64,000 nucleotides of DNA from Mesotoga prima MesG1.Ag.4.2 (GTDB taxonomy: Bacteria; Thermotogota; Thermotogae; Petrotogales; Kosmotogaceae). The stretch covers positions 930,001 through 994,000 of the forward strand of contig NC_017934.1 of the NCBI RefSeq assembly GCF_000147715.2. Reading direction: 5' to 3'. Shown here piece after piece: positions 28,117-36,743 of the stretch. The position numbers and the translations under genes were made by a program. The stretch's first letter is position 1. The number at the start of each line of letters is the position of its first letter. A model generated the notes under the pieces. The model did not search any database. It had not been told where the DNA came from and was given only the letters and a program-made list of their open reading frames with translations.

Positions 28117-28933
28117 AACAAGTTCAGATGCAGAGGAAGTGGCCGCAATGATATCTTCTGCAAAGAACATAATACTCTCCACCGCTTCGATTATCGCCGA
28201 CATTATCTCGGGTAACTGGAGCGGCGTGGCACAGCAGATATCAATCGAAGCACTGCTGGATGAGTTCGTAGATTATGTGAAAAACGACCTGCTCGACGAT
28301 GTGCTTGAGGCCGTGAAAGATAAGCTCAGGGCATACCTTTCCGATCCTTCAAAGGCCGAGGAGCTTCTGAGTCTAGTAAAGGGTGACATGCTCGGATGGG
28401 TAAAAGACGGCGAAGACTCGGATGAAGGAAGCGTCAGGGATGAAATCCGGCAGGTAGTCTATACCGACCTCACTTACCGCAATTTCACAAAACCGGTAAT
28501 AAGAGAGCTTGAGGAGTCTCTGTCGGGGGCGGCTCGCCTGGCTTCGCTGTCAATTTCAGATCTCGATCTCTACGCTGCGAGCTGGAGTATGAACAGGGAT
28601 TTCGCAAGCATGAGAAGTGAAGTGATGGGGCCTCTGCAAGACTGGTCGTTCGAGGTTCTCGGAGAGCATGAGAGAATCGACAACTGGGAAACGATCCTCG
28701 AGATCTTCGAAGAGACGGTTCCTCTGATTGTGGAGCTTCTGAGGCTCATGGAGTACAAAAACCCCGTTCTCGGCGATATTGCAGAGGAGGTGTCGAAGCT
28801 CTCTTATGTGCTGGATGCCGTAGGTCTCCTTACTCTGGCATATGAAGTGTCATTGAAAGCCGATCAGCTCACAACGATGGCAGGAAAGCTTGATAGAGTC
28901 AACGACTATCTCTTTCTCGAGGCCGGTTACTAG
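28088..28933 (+). CDS. Helical domain, probable 3' part of the split VWA gene
   Basis: An open frame of about 281 codons, shifted relative to the VWA gene and overlapping its end by 29 nt. It has no signal peptide, no ribosome site before the nominal GTG, and reads as alpha-helical, acidic sequence (for example DEFVDYVKNDLLDDVLEAV, ELEESLSGAARLASLSISD). The frame is open from about 28052. I read it as the C-terminal half of the upstream VWA protein, detached by a frameshift near the palindromic repeat. No known domain was recognised. It overlaps the convergent acetyltransferase gene by 4 nt. Confidence 0.65.
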   Translation: MQLLLEGDAETSSDAEEVAAMISSAKNIILSTASIIADIISGNWSGVAQQISIEALLDEFVDYVKNDLLDDVLEAVKDKLRAYLSDPSKAEELLSLVKGDMLGWVKDGEDSDEGSVRDEIRQVVYTDLTYRNFTKPVIRELEESLSGAARLASLSISDLDLYAASWSMNRDFASMRSEVMGPLQDWSFEVLGEHERIDNWETILEIFEETVPLIVELLRLMEYKNPVLGDIAEEVSKLSYVLDAVGLLTLAYEVSLKADQLTTMAGKLDRVNDYLFLEAGY

Positions 28934-29391
28934 AGGTCTCTCATCAGTATCTTTTCATCATCGTCCCACTCCCCAGTATCGACGAAGCCCAGCTTCAGGT
29001 AGAAGTGGAGCGGGGAAGGATCATTGACTATGCAAGAGGTGAAGAGCTTCTCGTAACCCTGGGCCTTGAGATACTCAATCAACAAGAGGATAGCGTCTCT
29101 TCCATATCCCATCTTCTGATACTTGCCGCCGATCATGAAGCGCCACATGGAGGCGTGCTTAACATCTTTCATTCTCGGATCGGGTGTGAAGTCCAGCATA
29201 ATGAAGCCCACCATGTCATCTCCTGCATAGATTGCACGGAACCAGGCATTCTTTGCAAAGTGGGCTTGAGCGATCGAAACTGCATTTGAGGCCACGGCTC
29301 TTTCCTGTCCTTTGAGTAAGGTACCACTCAAACGGATAGCGTCGAGTACCGTCTCCTCTGTTATCTCTTCGAATCTAACTATATGTTCCAT
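28930..29391 (-). CDS. GNAT family N-acetyltransferase (spermine/spermidine-type)
   Basis: 153 aa. The acetyl-CoA site is GGKYQKMGYGRDAILLLIEYLKAQG; SCIVNDPSPLHFYLKLGFVDTGEWDDDEKIL is the C-terminal beta-alpha-beta typical of diamine/spermidine acetyltransferases (PaiA/Blt-like). Substrate is not certain. ATG 29391 has AGGAGGAG upstream. Transcribed toward the VWA gene. Confidence 0.85.
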   Translation of the reverse strand: MEHIVRFEEITEETVLDAIRLSGTLLKGQERAVASNAVSIAQAHFAKNAWFRAIYAGDDMVGFIMLDFTPDPRMKDVKHASMWRFMIGGKYQKMGYGRDAILLLIEYLKAQGYEKLFTSCIVNDPSPLHFYLKLGFVDTGEWDDDEKILMRDL

Positions 29392-29902
29392 GACTCCTCC
29401 TGATTTCTAGCGATATATTTCGCTCTAGTCGAAACAAAGACCAAATATTGGAGCCGCGCCGAAAACATTCTTGGCAGGTTGGCCTTTCCGAAAACACTCT
29501 TCCTTGCTGCATTATATCATTGAGCTGCAATCAAGCCACATCATGCCCCTGCACAAATTGTTTTCTCTCAGCAGCTGCTTTTGGGTTCCACTTCTTGTAT
29601 CCCTGAACATTTAGAAGGAACATCCGGCCACATTCACAGAGCGCTTCGTAACTGGGTTAGCGCTGCAGACATCCTCCAGTGGTTTATGCAGGCTTCCGGT
29701 CTTTCTAATCGTTTCATCCTCACATGAAAAGTATTTAGTCGGCTCAATAATCCTGGCAGATCTCGATCCGTTTTTCATTGCTTCGAACCGGGGTGATTCA
29801 GATCTCTGCGGGTAACGGTTCGCTTATAGTAGAATTATCGGATGGTATACTTCTTATTATCGGATTGAGCGGGAAGTTGCTAACCAAATGCTGAGGTGAG
29901 AG
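29392..29902. other. Intergenic region with a possible small gene remnant
   Basis: 511 bp between divergent genes. Most is unremarkable. On the minus strand, 29531-29778 can be read as two protein-like pieces in different frames (see the separate entry). A TATAGT/TAGAAT stretch near 29826-29836 could be the -10 for the MFS gene. Confidence 0.5.
29531..29778 (-). pseudogene. Possible remnant of a small Cys-containing protein gene
   Basis: From ATG 29778 one frame reads MKNGSRSARIIEPTKYFSC and on through a KPLEDVCSANP segment. A second frame continues with YEALCECGRMFLLN and then YKKWNPKAAAERKQFV to a stop at 29531. The two join plausibly with one frameshift near 29640-29660. No ribosome site and no family recognised; it may be chance. 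Confidence 0.25.
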
Positions 29903-31120
29903 TTGGAGAGCGATAGAGGACATTATTTTGGGTTTATCTGGCACGCTTCGTTTCTTGCACTGACAATGGCCTTTGTTGAGGTGAACACGGTCCTTCCATC
30001 GATGATCCTGGCGGCAGGAGGAGGGAGCTTTGCAATAGGCCTCGTTACCGCAATTTCGACGGGGATTCCTCTTCTGGCTCAATTGACATTCGCTGGATAC
30101 CTTATGTCGAAACGGATGAAGAAACCGTATTTGCTTCTCGGCATCTATTTGAGAGTCGGCGCCCTCTTCTCCATAGGCTTTCTCTTGCTTTCGCCTGTCG
30201 GAGGCACCGCTCTTCTCGTACTCCTTTTTTCCGTAATCTCCGTCTTTTCCTTTGGAGGAGTCTTTGCGGGAATCAGTTACACTCATCTGCTCGGTCAGTC
30301 AATATTGAAGCAGGATAGACGCGGTTTCATGTCGTACAGACAGATTGCCGGGAGCGCTTTGTCACTTCTCGGAGGCTTTGTCGCAAAGTACATAGTTGGA
30401 AACGTGAGTTATCCGGTCAACTATTCGCTGATGTTCTTCATTGGAGGGAGTTCGCTGTTCGTTGCTTCGCTTTGATTCGCGGGAGTACGGGAGAGGGAGG
30501 TTCAAGGAAGTGAAATTCCCGGCTTCAGGAAGATCATGAAGAGCATTCCAAAAACACTGAAGAACGATGCGAACCTGCTTAACTACATCGTCTTCAACAA
30601 CGTGACAGGCTTCGGATTGGTCTTGATCCCGTTTTATGTTCTCCTGGCGAAGGACAGCTTCGGGTTGAACGGAAGGGATGTGGGCAGTTTTCTCCTGTTT
30701 CAGATGATAGGTATGCTTGGAGCCGGGGTTCTATGGAATCGCTTTCTTAAGAGGAGAGGTTTGAAAAGACTGCTTATAACCTGCGCAACGATTGGCAGCT
30801 TTATTCCACTAATTGCATATCTTCTATCTGCCTCTTCTCCTGACTTCTATCTTATAGTCTTTTTCCTTTCAGGTATAACCCTGAGCGCACGAAAGATCGG
30901 ATTTGAGTGGCTTCTTATAGAAATCTCCAACGATACGAACAGACCTTTGTATACAGGTGTATCGGGCGCGCTCAGTCTTGTGACCGCTCTTCTTCCTCTG
31001 ATTCTGGGTAGTGTGCTGCGACTTCTGGGCTTTCCGGTCGTTCTGGTTATCTCCAGCATCGCGATCGCCTCGGGAGTGTATTTCATAAGGAAGATCGACA
31101 TCACCGATGACCTGGGATGA
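29903..31120 (+). pseudogene. MFS transporter interrupted by an in-frame TGA
   Basis: A 12-segment MFS permease of about 405 codons in one frame. The first half (TTG 29903 to 30472) holds six hydrophobic segments, and the second half (open to 31120) six more. A single TGA at 30473-30475 lies between SSLFVASL and FAGVREREV, at the start of the central loop, and the frame continues unchanged. One base change (for example GGA to TGA) would explain it. The rest looks well preserved, so the lesion is recent or a sequencing error. TTG 29903 follows GAGGTGA. Substrate unknown. Confidence 0.8.
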
Positions 31121-31513
31121 GGTAACCGCTGCTTTGCGCGGCTCAAATCCTCGTTAGAGCGCTTCTCAATGACTGGCCTTTCACCTTAGCAGAACTTCAA
31201 TTTTCTTGCTGTCCAGGAGCTTAGAGATTACAAAATGAGAAGAATCAGAAGAAAAACTATCGAGGCAGGGTTGTGTTGGCTGCCCTATTTTGCGCTAGGG
31301 AAGCTCGGTTAAACCATTTTGAAGAGCATCGACTCGCTTCACCTTTTTGGCCAAATGTTAGAATTGTAGATGAGATACAATTGAATTTGAAAGTGAAGCT
31401 GGTTCTGCTTTGTCTTCGCGAAGGTCTGAGAGATTGAGCTGAGGCCAACCGAGATATCGCTTGAGAATGCTTCCGATCTCGGGCGGCAGATTCAGAAAGC
31501 AAGGAGTTGAAAA
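31121..31513. other. Intergenic region, nothing recognised
   Basis: 393 bp between the interrupted MFS gene and the GNAT gene. No tRNA, strong hairpin or promoter was found. Confidence 0.5.
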
Positions 31514-31951
31514 ATGATTAAGGAAGTCGAGTTCGATAATCTTCCCGGAAGGTTCATAGAGATTTTTTCTGGTTGTCTGGGAAGACCGGAGCAGTCCGAC
31601 GAAGTATTGAAGATGTATCAGGCTCCGGAGAGAAGGCTCTTTGTGATGAGACAGGGAGGAAGCATAGTTGCTGTAGCCGGTTTGAAGCTCCATGAGCTTG
31701 AAGAGCCCGAGCTTCTGCATCTTGCCGTCAGGAAAGACAAGCGAAGGAGCGGCTTCGGCAGCACACTGATAAAGACAATGATAAATTCCTTCATGATAGA
31801 TACTCTTGCAGTGTGGACAGATGAAGATGCCGTCGGTTTTTATGAGAAGATAGGGTTCATCGTTGTGAACGAAGTCCAGACTCAGAACGGTTTGGTTCGC
31901 TACAAACTCCGATTTTCTCGCGCAAAATCCCGTGGGAGGTTAGAAACGTGA
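31514..31951 (+). CDS. GNAT family N-acetyltransferase
   Basis: 145 aa. The acetyl-CoA loop is VRKDKRRSGFGSTLIKTMIN and the C-terminal motif AVGFYEKIGFIVVNE. Substrate unknown. ATG 31514 follows AAGGAG at 7 nt. The stop overlaps the start of the 2-hydroxyacid dehydrogenase gene by 4 nt (GTGA), so the two are probably coupled. Confidence 0.85.
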   Translation: MIKEVEFDNLPGRFIEIFSGCLGRPEQSDEVLKMYQAPERRLFVMRQGGSIVAVAGLKLHELEEPELLHLAVRKDKRRSGFGSTLIKTMINSFMIDTLAVWTDEDAVGFYEKIGFIVVNEVQTQNGLVRYKLRFSRAKSRGRLET

Positions 31952-32925
31952 AGATCTTATTCCTGAATAGACTTGACAGATACTGGGAAGGAAAGGTTGA
32001 AGAGCTTGCAAGAGCATTTCCCGAACACTCTTTCATCTCGTACTCCAGCGACAGCGATCCGAAAGCCCATATTTCCGATGCCGAGGTAATAGTAAAGGGA
32101 AATCTTTCGCAAGCCGACCTCGATAAGGCCAGAAATCTCAGAATGGTAGTCGTTCCCTGGACCGGTGTTGATGGTCTTCCACTTGAACGGTTAAGAGAAC
32201 GTGGCGTCATCGTTTCAAACACCCATGAGAATGCCGAGGTCGTTGCCGAAAGGGCCGTAGCTCTAGCCTTAGCTGTTACGGGAAGAGTTGTCGAACTTCA
32301 TAACGATCTTGCGCAGGGGGTATGGTTGGGTCGGCCATCCAATAAGGAGGCGACCTGGTATTCCATCATCGGGAAGCGGTGCTCTGTTCTCGGCCTGGGC
32401 AAGATCGGGCAGGCGATAGCAAAACTGATCAGCGGCTTTGAATGTGAAATAACGGGATTCAAAAGAACCTCCGGCGGCGAGTTTCCTTACGTGAAGAGAG
32501 TGACAGACGATATTCACGATGCCGTTCGGGCCGGTGATCTCGTCTTCGTTGCTCTTCCGCTGACGAAAAAGACAGCGGGGATCATCGGTTCCGATCTGCT
32601 AAGTCAGATGAAGGGCAAATATCTGGTAAATGTGAGCAGGGGAAGAGTAATCGAGGAGCAGGCGCTGTACGATGCTCTGAAAAGCGGAACTCTCGCCGGC
32701 GCGGCAATAGATGTCTGGTACGAGTATCCCTCGAGTGATCGGCCTGCAACACTTCCATCGAGATATCCAATTCATAGGTTTTCCAATGTAGTCATGTCAC
32801 CGCACGTCGGAAGCTGGTCGGTAGAAAGTATGCACTCAATGGTGAATGGCGCCTTGAAAAACATTGAGAGTTTTCTTCTTAAGGGAAGGCCGGAGGAAGA
32901 GATCGATCTTGACGAACTGTACTAG
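31948..32925 (+). CDS. D-isomer-specific 2-hydroxyacid dehydrogenase family protein
   Basis: NAD(P)-dependent oxidoreductase (325 aa). Rossmann motif VLGLGKIGQAIA, catalytic Arg in VNVSRGRVIEEQALYDAL, and the active-site His in VVMSPHVGSWS are in place. VSNTHENAEVVAERAVALAL is the usual first-domain hinge. Substrate (glyoxylate, hydroxypyruvate, phosphoglycerate or another 2-ketoacid) cannot be told. GTG 31948 follows GGGAGG. Confidence 0.9.
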   Translation: MKILFLNRLDRYWEGKVEELARAFPEHSFISYSSDSDPKAHISDAEVIVKGNLSQADLDKARNLRMVVVPWTGVDGLPLERLRERGVIVSNTHENAEVVAERAVALALAVTGRVVELHNDLAQGVWLGRPSNKEATWYSIIGKRCSVLGLGKIGQAIAKLISGFECEITGFKRTSGGEFPYVKRVTDDIHDAVRAGDLVFVALPLTKKTAGIIGSDLLSQMKGKYLVNVSRGRVIEEQALYDALKSGTLAGAAIDVWYEYPSSDRPATLPSRYPIHRFSNVVMSPHVGSWSVESMHSMVNGALKNIESFLLKGRPEEEIDLDELY

Positions 32926-32992
32926 CCGGCTGTAGAGGGAAAGTCGCTATCTCTTCGCCAGTGCATGTTTCGGTTGAAGAGATGTCCTGTGT

Positions 32993-32998
32993 TAAAAT
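32993..32998 (+). promoter_or_regulatory. Extended -10 upstream of the HD-GYP gene
   Basis: TAAAAT preceded by TGT (extended -10), about 38 nt before ATG 33036. No clear -35. Confidence 0.35.
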
Positions 32999-33035
32999 CT
33001 GGATGAGAAAGCTTTTCGATGAGGGGTGTCCATAA

Positions 33036-35414
33036 ATGCCTTTGATGAGAGGTCCCAGCTCTAGACTTTCCAAAAGACTGACTGGCTTTGCTGCCGGTCT
33101 GTCGGGCTTTGCTGTCGTCGTTATTTCCGTCGTTCTAATCCTTCTTCTGGGGGTTCTGCTTTCATTTGCCGAGATAGCCAGGGGGAGAAGGGAATTTTCG
33201 GACAGGCTTTTGAGACAGGGTAGATTTGTCCAGAGCGGTCTCAATTTGGACGAACTCTCGAGGCTTTCAGGGAGTATAGATGATCTAGACAAGCCCGAAT
33301 ACTGGAGACTGAAGAGCCAACTGGAGCAGGAATATGCGCTATTTCCGGAATACCGCTTCATCTACCTGATGGGACAGAAGGAAAACGGAGAGTTGTTCTT
33401 CTTCATTGATTCCGAGCCATACGGTTCAGATGATGAATCTCTTCCAGGGGACATTTACGTCGATGCAACCGAGTACGATCTCGAGGTCTTTCGGGAGAAG
33501 AAGGCGAAAGTGCTGCCAGTAATTACTGACAGCTGGGGAACATTGGTATCGGTGATGGTTCCCGTTATTGATGAGAATTCGGGAAGACTGCTTGCCGTGC
33601 TCGGAATAGACGTTGAAGCCAATGACTTCTGGAAAACCGTTCTATCGTATGCGATCAAACCGGCCGTCTTCTCTCTGGTTCTGGTGCTGATGGCGATACT
33701 TTCGGGATTCTTCATCATCCGTAGAGGCAAGCTGTCACAAGAGAAGAAGGGAAAGAGAGTTCAAAGGTACCTTGAGGCGATCGTCTTTGCCGCATTTGGA
33801 CTCGCTGCCACCGTCATGGTCTCATCTCTAGTTCGTGACAGGCAAGAGGCGGCGCGGAACGATGCCTTCGCCGATCTGGCCGCAACTCATGTAACGTCGC
33901 TTTCAAGGGCGATGAAGAATACTAGAGACTTTCAGGTCGAGGCTCTTGCCAGGTTCTTTGAGTCAAGCAGCTTTGTCAGCAGGCAGGAGTTCCGGAACTA
34001 CGTAGGTTCGCTCTCGAAAAGCAACGAACTGATTTCATGGTTCTGGATTGAGAGTGTTTCATCGGGCGGGATAGAGTCGTTCGAAGAAGGCATCAGAAGG
34101 GAAGGCTTTCCGGACTTCTTCGTCTGGGAAGCGGGTAATTCTGGCGCAAAGGAAAGAGTTCCTTATCGCGAGTCATATTATCCGATACAGTACATTGAGC
34201 CTCTAGAGAGCAACAGAAATCTGCTTGGACTGGACCTGGGATCTCTCGGGTCGGCCCACGAAGTTATTGAAGAGGCAGCTGGTTCAAAGCTGATGTGGGC
34301 AAGCGACCCTGTCGTGATTCCGACGGACGAAGAGAAGGACCTCCACTTCATTGTCTTCAAACCGATTCTGGCGGAGAGCGCGCAAGGTCATGCAGGGTTC
34401 GTAGGGGCTATCTTTCATTCGCACGCATTTCACAGTGCCGTTCCGATTCTCCCCAGTGACGGAGATCCAACCGTTATACTTGGGCTTTACCAGATCGGCT
34501 CGGGCGGGAACCCGGTACTGCTGTTTTCTTCGGCGCAGGAATCGGATTCTCATGTACATGAGAATGCAGAGACATCCATATGGCACTATCCGGAAAATCG
34601 GAATATCATTGCCGTCCCGGTAATGTTGTTCGGGCGGCTCTTTGTGATTCTCGCCCATCCGGGGCCGGACTTTGGCATAGTCTATCCCACAAACAACTGG
34701 ATCTTCATTCTTGCGATCGGACTGACCGTAACTCTGTCGCTTGCGATTCTGATCGGGTCACTGGGTAACCGGAGTTTCCATCTCGAAAGAGAAGTCGGAA
34801 AACGGACCGAAGAGCTAAGAGAGAGTCTGGAGATTGTTTCAAAGACGATGGAGGCATCGGTGAATGTACTCGCTTCGGCCGTAGATCTCAGGGATCCTTA
34901 TACCTCCGGTCATCAAAGGAGAGTGGCAGAGCTTTCAGTTGCAATAGGAAGAAAGCTGGGATTCGAAGAGAACAGTCTTACGGGACTTAGACTTTCGGCT
35001 ATGATTCATGATGTGGGAAAGATACAGGTGCCCGCGGAGATACTCAACACACCAAGAAAGCTGACCAATCTTGAGTTCGATTTGATCAAGCTTCACCCGA
35101 CTGCGGGGCGAGAGCTTTTCAAAGATATCGAATTTCCCTGGCCAGTGGCCGACGCAATCTATCAGCATCACGAGAGACTTGACGGAAGCGGATACCCGGA
35201 AGGCATCTCCGGAGATCAAATAATACTGGAGGCCAGAATAATCGCAGTTGCCGATGTGGTTGAAGCGATCTCCTCCCACAGACCTTACAGACCTTCGCTT
35301 GGTCTTCAGTCGGCCCTCGATGAAATTCGAAGCGGTAAAGGGAAGCTCTTTGATCCCGAAGTTGTGGATGCATGTCTGGAGGTGTTCGATGAGGGCTTCT
35401 CCTTCTCAGATTGA
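33036..35414 (+). CDS. Membrane HD-GYP phosphodiesterase with two extracytoplasmic sensor domains
   Basis: 792 aa. Order: TM1 (about 20-45), Cache-like sensor (about 55-200), TM2 (about 210-230), TM3 (about 248-265), a CHASE-like sensor (about 275-560, with QVEALARFFESSSFVSRQEFRNYV and ISWFWIESV), TM4 (about 568-588), a short linker, then an HD-GYP domain. The catalytic metal motif is MIHDVGKIQVPAEIL and the GYP signature HHERLDGSGYPEG is intact, so c-di-GMP hydrolysis is expected. No GGDEF domain or other c-di-GMP gene is nearby. ATG 33036 follows GAGGGG. It precedes the envelope-glycan-like locus. Confidence 0.92.
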   Translation: MPLMRGPSSRLSKRLTGFAAGLSGFAVVVISVVLILLLGVLLSFAEIARGRREFSDRLLRQGRFVQSGLNLDELSRLSGSIDDLDKPEYWRLKSQLEQEYALFPEYRFIYLMGQKENGELFFFIDSEPYGSDDESLPGDIYVDATEYDLEVFREKKAKVLPVITDSWGTLVSVMVPVIDENSGRLLAVLGIDVEANDFWKTVLSYAIKPAVFSLVLVLMAILSGFFIIRRGKLSQEKKGKRVQRYLEAIVFAAFGLAATVMVSSLVRDRQEAARNDAFADLAATHVTSLSRAMKNTRDFQVEALARFFESSSFVSRQEFRNYVGSLSKSNELISWFWIESVSSGGIESFEEGIRREGFPDFFVWEAGNSGAKERVPYRESYYPIQYIEPLESNRNLLGLDLGSLGSAHEVIEEAAGSKLMWASDPVVIPTDEEKDLHFIVFKPILAESAQGHAGFVGAIFHSHAFHSAVPILPSDGDPTVILGLYQIGSGGNPVLLFSSAQESDSHVHENAETSIWHYPENRNIIAVPVMLFGRLFVILAHPGPDFGIVYPTNNWIFILAIGLTVTLSLAILIGSLGNRSFHLEREVGKRTEELRESLEIVSKTMEASVNVLASAVDLRDPYTSGHQRRVAELSVAIGRKLGFEENSLTGLRLSAMIHDVGKIQVPAEILNTPRKLTNLEFDLIKLHPTAGRELFKDIEFPWPVADAIYQHHERLDGSGYPEGISGDQIILEARIIAVADVVEAISSHRPYRPSLGLQSALDEIRSGKGKLFDPEVVDACLEVFDEGFSFSD

Positions 35415-35534
35415 TTCTTAACAAGAGCGGCGTTTTCGGTATTGTATCCCGTTATGTTAATATATGAGGGCTTGATGTAGTCTGCAGAGGATTCAACTGG
35501 AAAAGGAATCGCGGATTTCTTGTGGGAGATGTTA

Positions 35535-36345
35535 ATGATCAATTTTGCTATGGTTTTGAGGCTCATAAGAATACGTCACTGGCTGAAGAATCTCTTTGTC
35601 TTCGCTCCGCTGATTTTTTCGTCTAACCTTACTGACTTAACCTCTCTTCTGAGAGCTTTTCTGATCTTCATAGCCTTCTGTCTCATTTCGAGCAGTGTCT
35701 ATGTTTTTAACGACATTAGAGACCGCGAGAGCGATAGTCATCCTGGCGACACTTGCCGTCCTGGTTACTCTCTTTCTTCCCTATCTGGCACTGGTTTTTC
35801 TGTTGCTGTATGTTGTCGAGAATGTCTTCTACACATTGAAAGGCAAAGACATGGTCTTGATAGACGCCTTCTGCATTTCTGCCGGTTTTGTGATAAGAGT
35901 AATGGCCGGGGCGTATGCGATTGAGACAAGCCCGACGGGCTGGATAGTCGTTACGACGTTTTTCCTCTCTCTCTTCCTGGGTTTCGGAAAGAGGAGAAAC
36001 GAACTGCTTACCCTGAAGGAAGAGAGCAACAACCATCGGAAAGTACTCACATTGTATGACCACAAATATCTTGACTATCTCATGATCGCAACCGCATCTA
36101 TCTCGATAATCTCATACACGCTTTACTGTCTCGATCCGCAGGTGATAGAGAAATTCAGCACTGATAAGCTGGTTTACACTGTGCCCTTTGTAACTTATGG
36201 AGTCTTCAGGTATCTTCTTCTCCTTTTCAGAAACGGCGAAGGCGATCCAACAGAAGTTGTGACCAGAGACAGAGGAATAGCGCTAACCGTCTTATTGTGG
36301 ATTGTGTCTGTAATGCTTTTGATTTACTTTCCAATCTGGATGTGA
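35535..36345 (+). pseudogene. UbiA-type prenyltransferase (DPPR-synthase-like) with an internal deletion
   Basis: The N-terminal frame reads IRIRHWLKNLFVFAPLIFS to VYVFNDIRDRE (about 35535-35729). The native sequence then resumes in another frame with ARAIVILATLAVLVTLFL and continues through VLIDAFCISAGFVIRVMAGA, FLGFGKRRNEL and the last membrane segments to 36345. The region that should hold the rest of the first Asp-rich motif and the following RPIA-type loop (about 25 codons) is missing. Homologues join a pentose phosphate to polyprenyl phosphate. ATG 35535 has GGGAG upstream. Without the motif the product should be inactive. Confidence 0.8.
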
Positions 36346-36358
36346 AGAGGGAACAGTT

Positions 36359-36730
36359 GTGAATATAACCGAAGGTATAGTACTTCTAGTAGCAATAGTA
36401 TTCAATGCCGGGGCAAACATCCTGCTGAAACACGGAATGCAGAACGCGCCTGACATCAACAGTGTCGGACTCAAAGGGATGCTAGTCAATTCAATCACAA
36501 ACATCAGCGTTTGGCTGGGGCTTCTCTCATTCGGGGTAGCCTTTATCTTCTACAGCGTAGTTCTTACGAGGATGAAACTGGGAGTGGCATATCCCATAAT
36601 GACGAGTGCCGGATTTGCAATAGTGACCGTGGTCGCAGTATTCCTCTTTGATGAAAGGCTCAGCGTGATGAAGATAGTGGGCATAGCCGTAATCGCCCTC
36701 GGCATATGGCTGGTAGCGATGGCCAAATAA
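36359..36730 (+). CDS. Small four-TM transporter (SMR/DMT-like, EmrE/ArnE type)
   Basis: 123 aa with four hydrophobic segments. IVFNAGANILLKHGMQNAP at TM1, LTRMKLGVAYPIMTSAGFAIVTVVAVFLFDERLSVMKIVGIAVIALGIWLV in the second half match SMR/DMT half-size transporters. In envelope loci such proteins can flip lipid-linked sugars (ArnE/F type), which fits the UbiA-like neighbour. Multidrug efflux is the alternative. GTG 36359 follows AGAGGGAAC. Confidence 0.82.
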   Translation: MNITEGIVLLVAIVFNAGANILLKHGMQNAPDINSVGLKGMLVNSITNISVWLGLLSFGVAFIFYSVVLTRMKLGVAYPIMTSAGFAIVTVVAVFLFDERLSVMKIVGIAVIALGIWLVAMAK

Positions 36731-36743
36731 TGGAGGCACTAAA

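Noticed and set aside
29798-30286. 162-codon open frame on the minus strand
   Set aside because: It is antisense to the first half of the MFS gene, very rich in Lys/Arg/Ser and without motifs.
30473-30475. TGA as selenocysteine in the MFS gene
   Set aside because: No selenoprotein MFS family is known to me and no SECIS-like hairpin directly follows; a simple nonsense change is more likely.
35716-35760. Reading the UbiA first frame (NDIRDRESDSHPGDTCRP) as an intact Asp-rich motif
   Set aside because: It resembles the motif by chance, but spacing is one residue short, and the native membrane segment resumes in another frame just after NDIRDRE, so deletion fits better.
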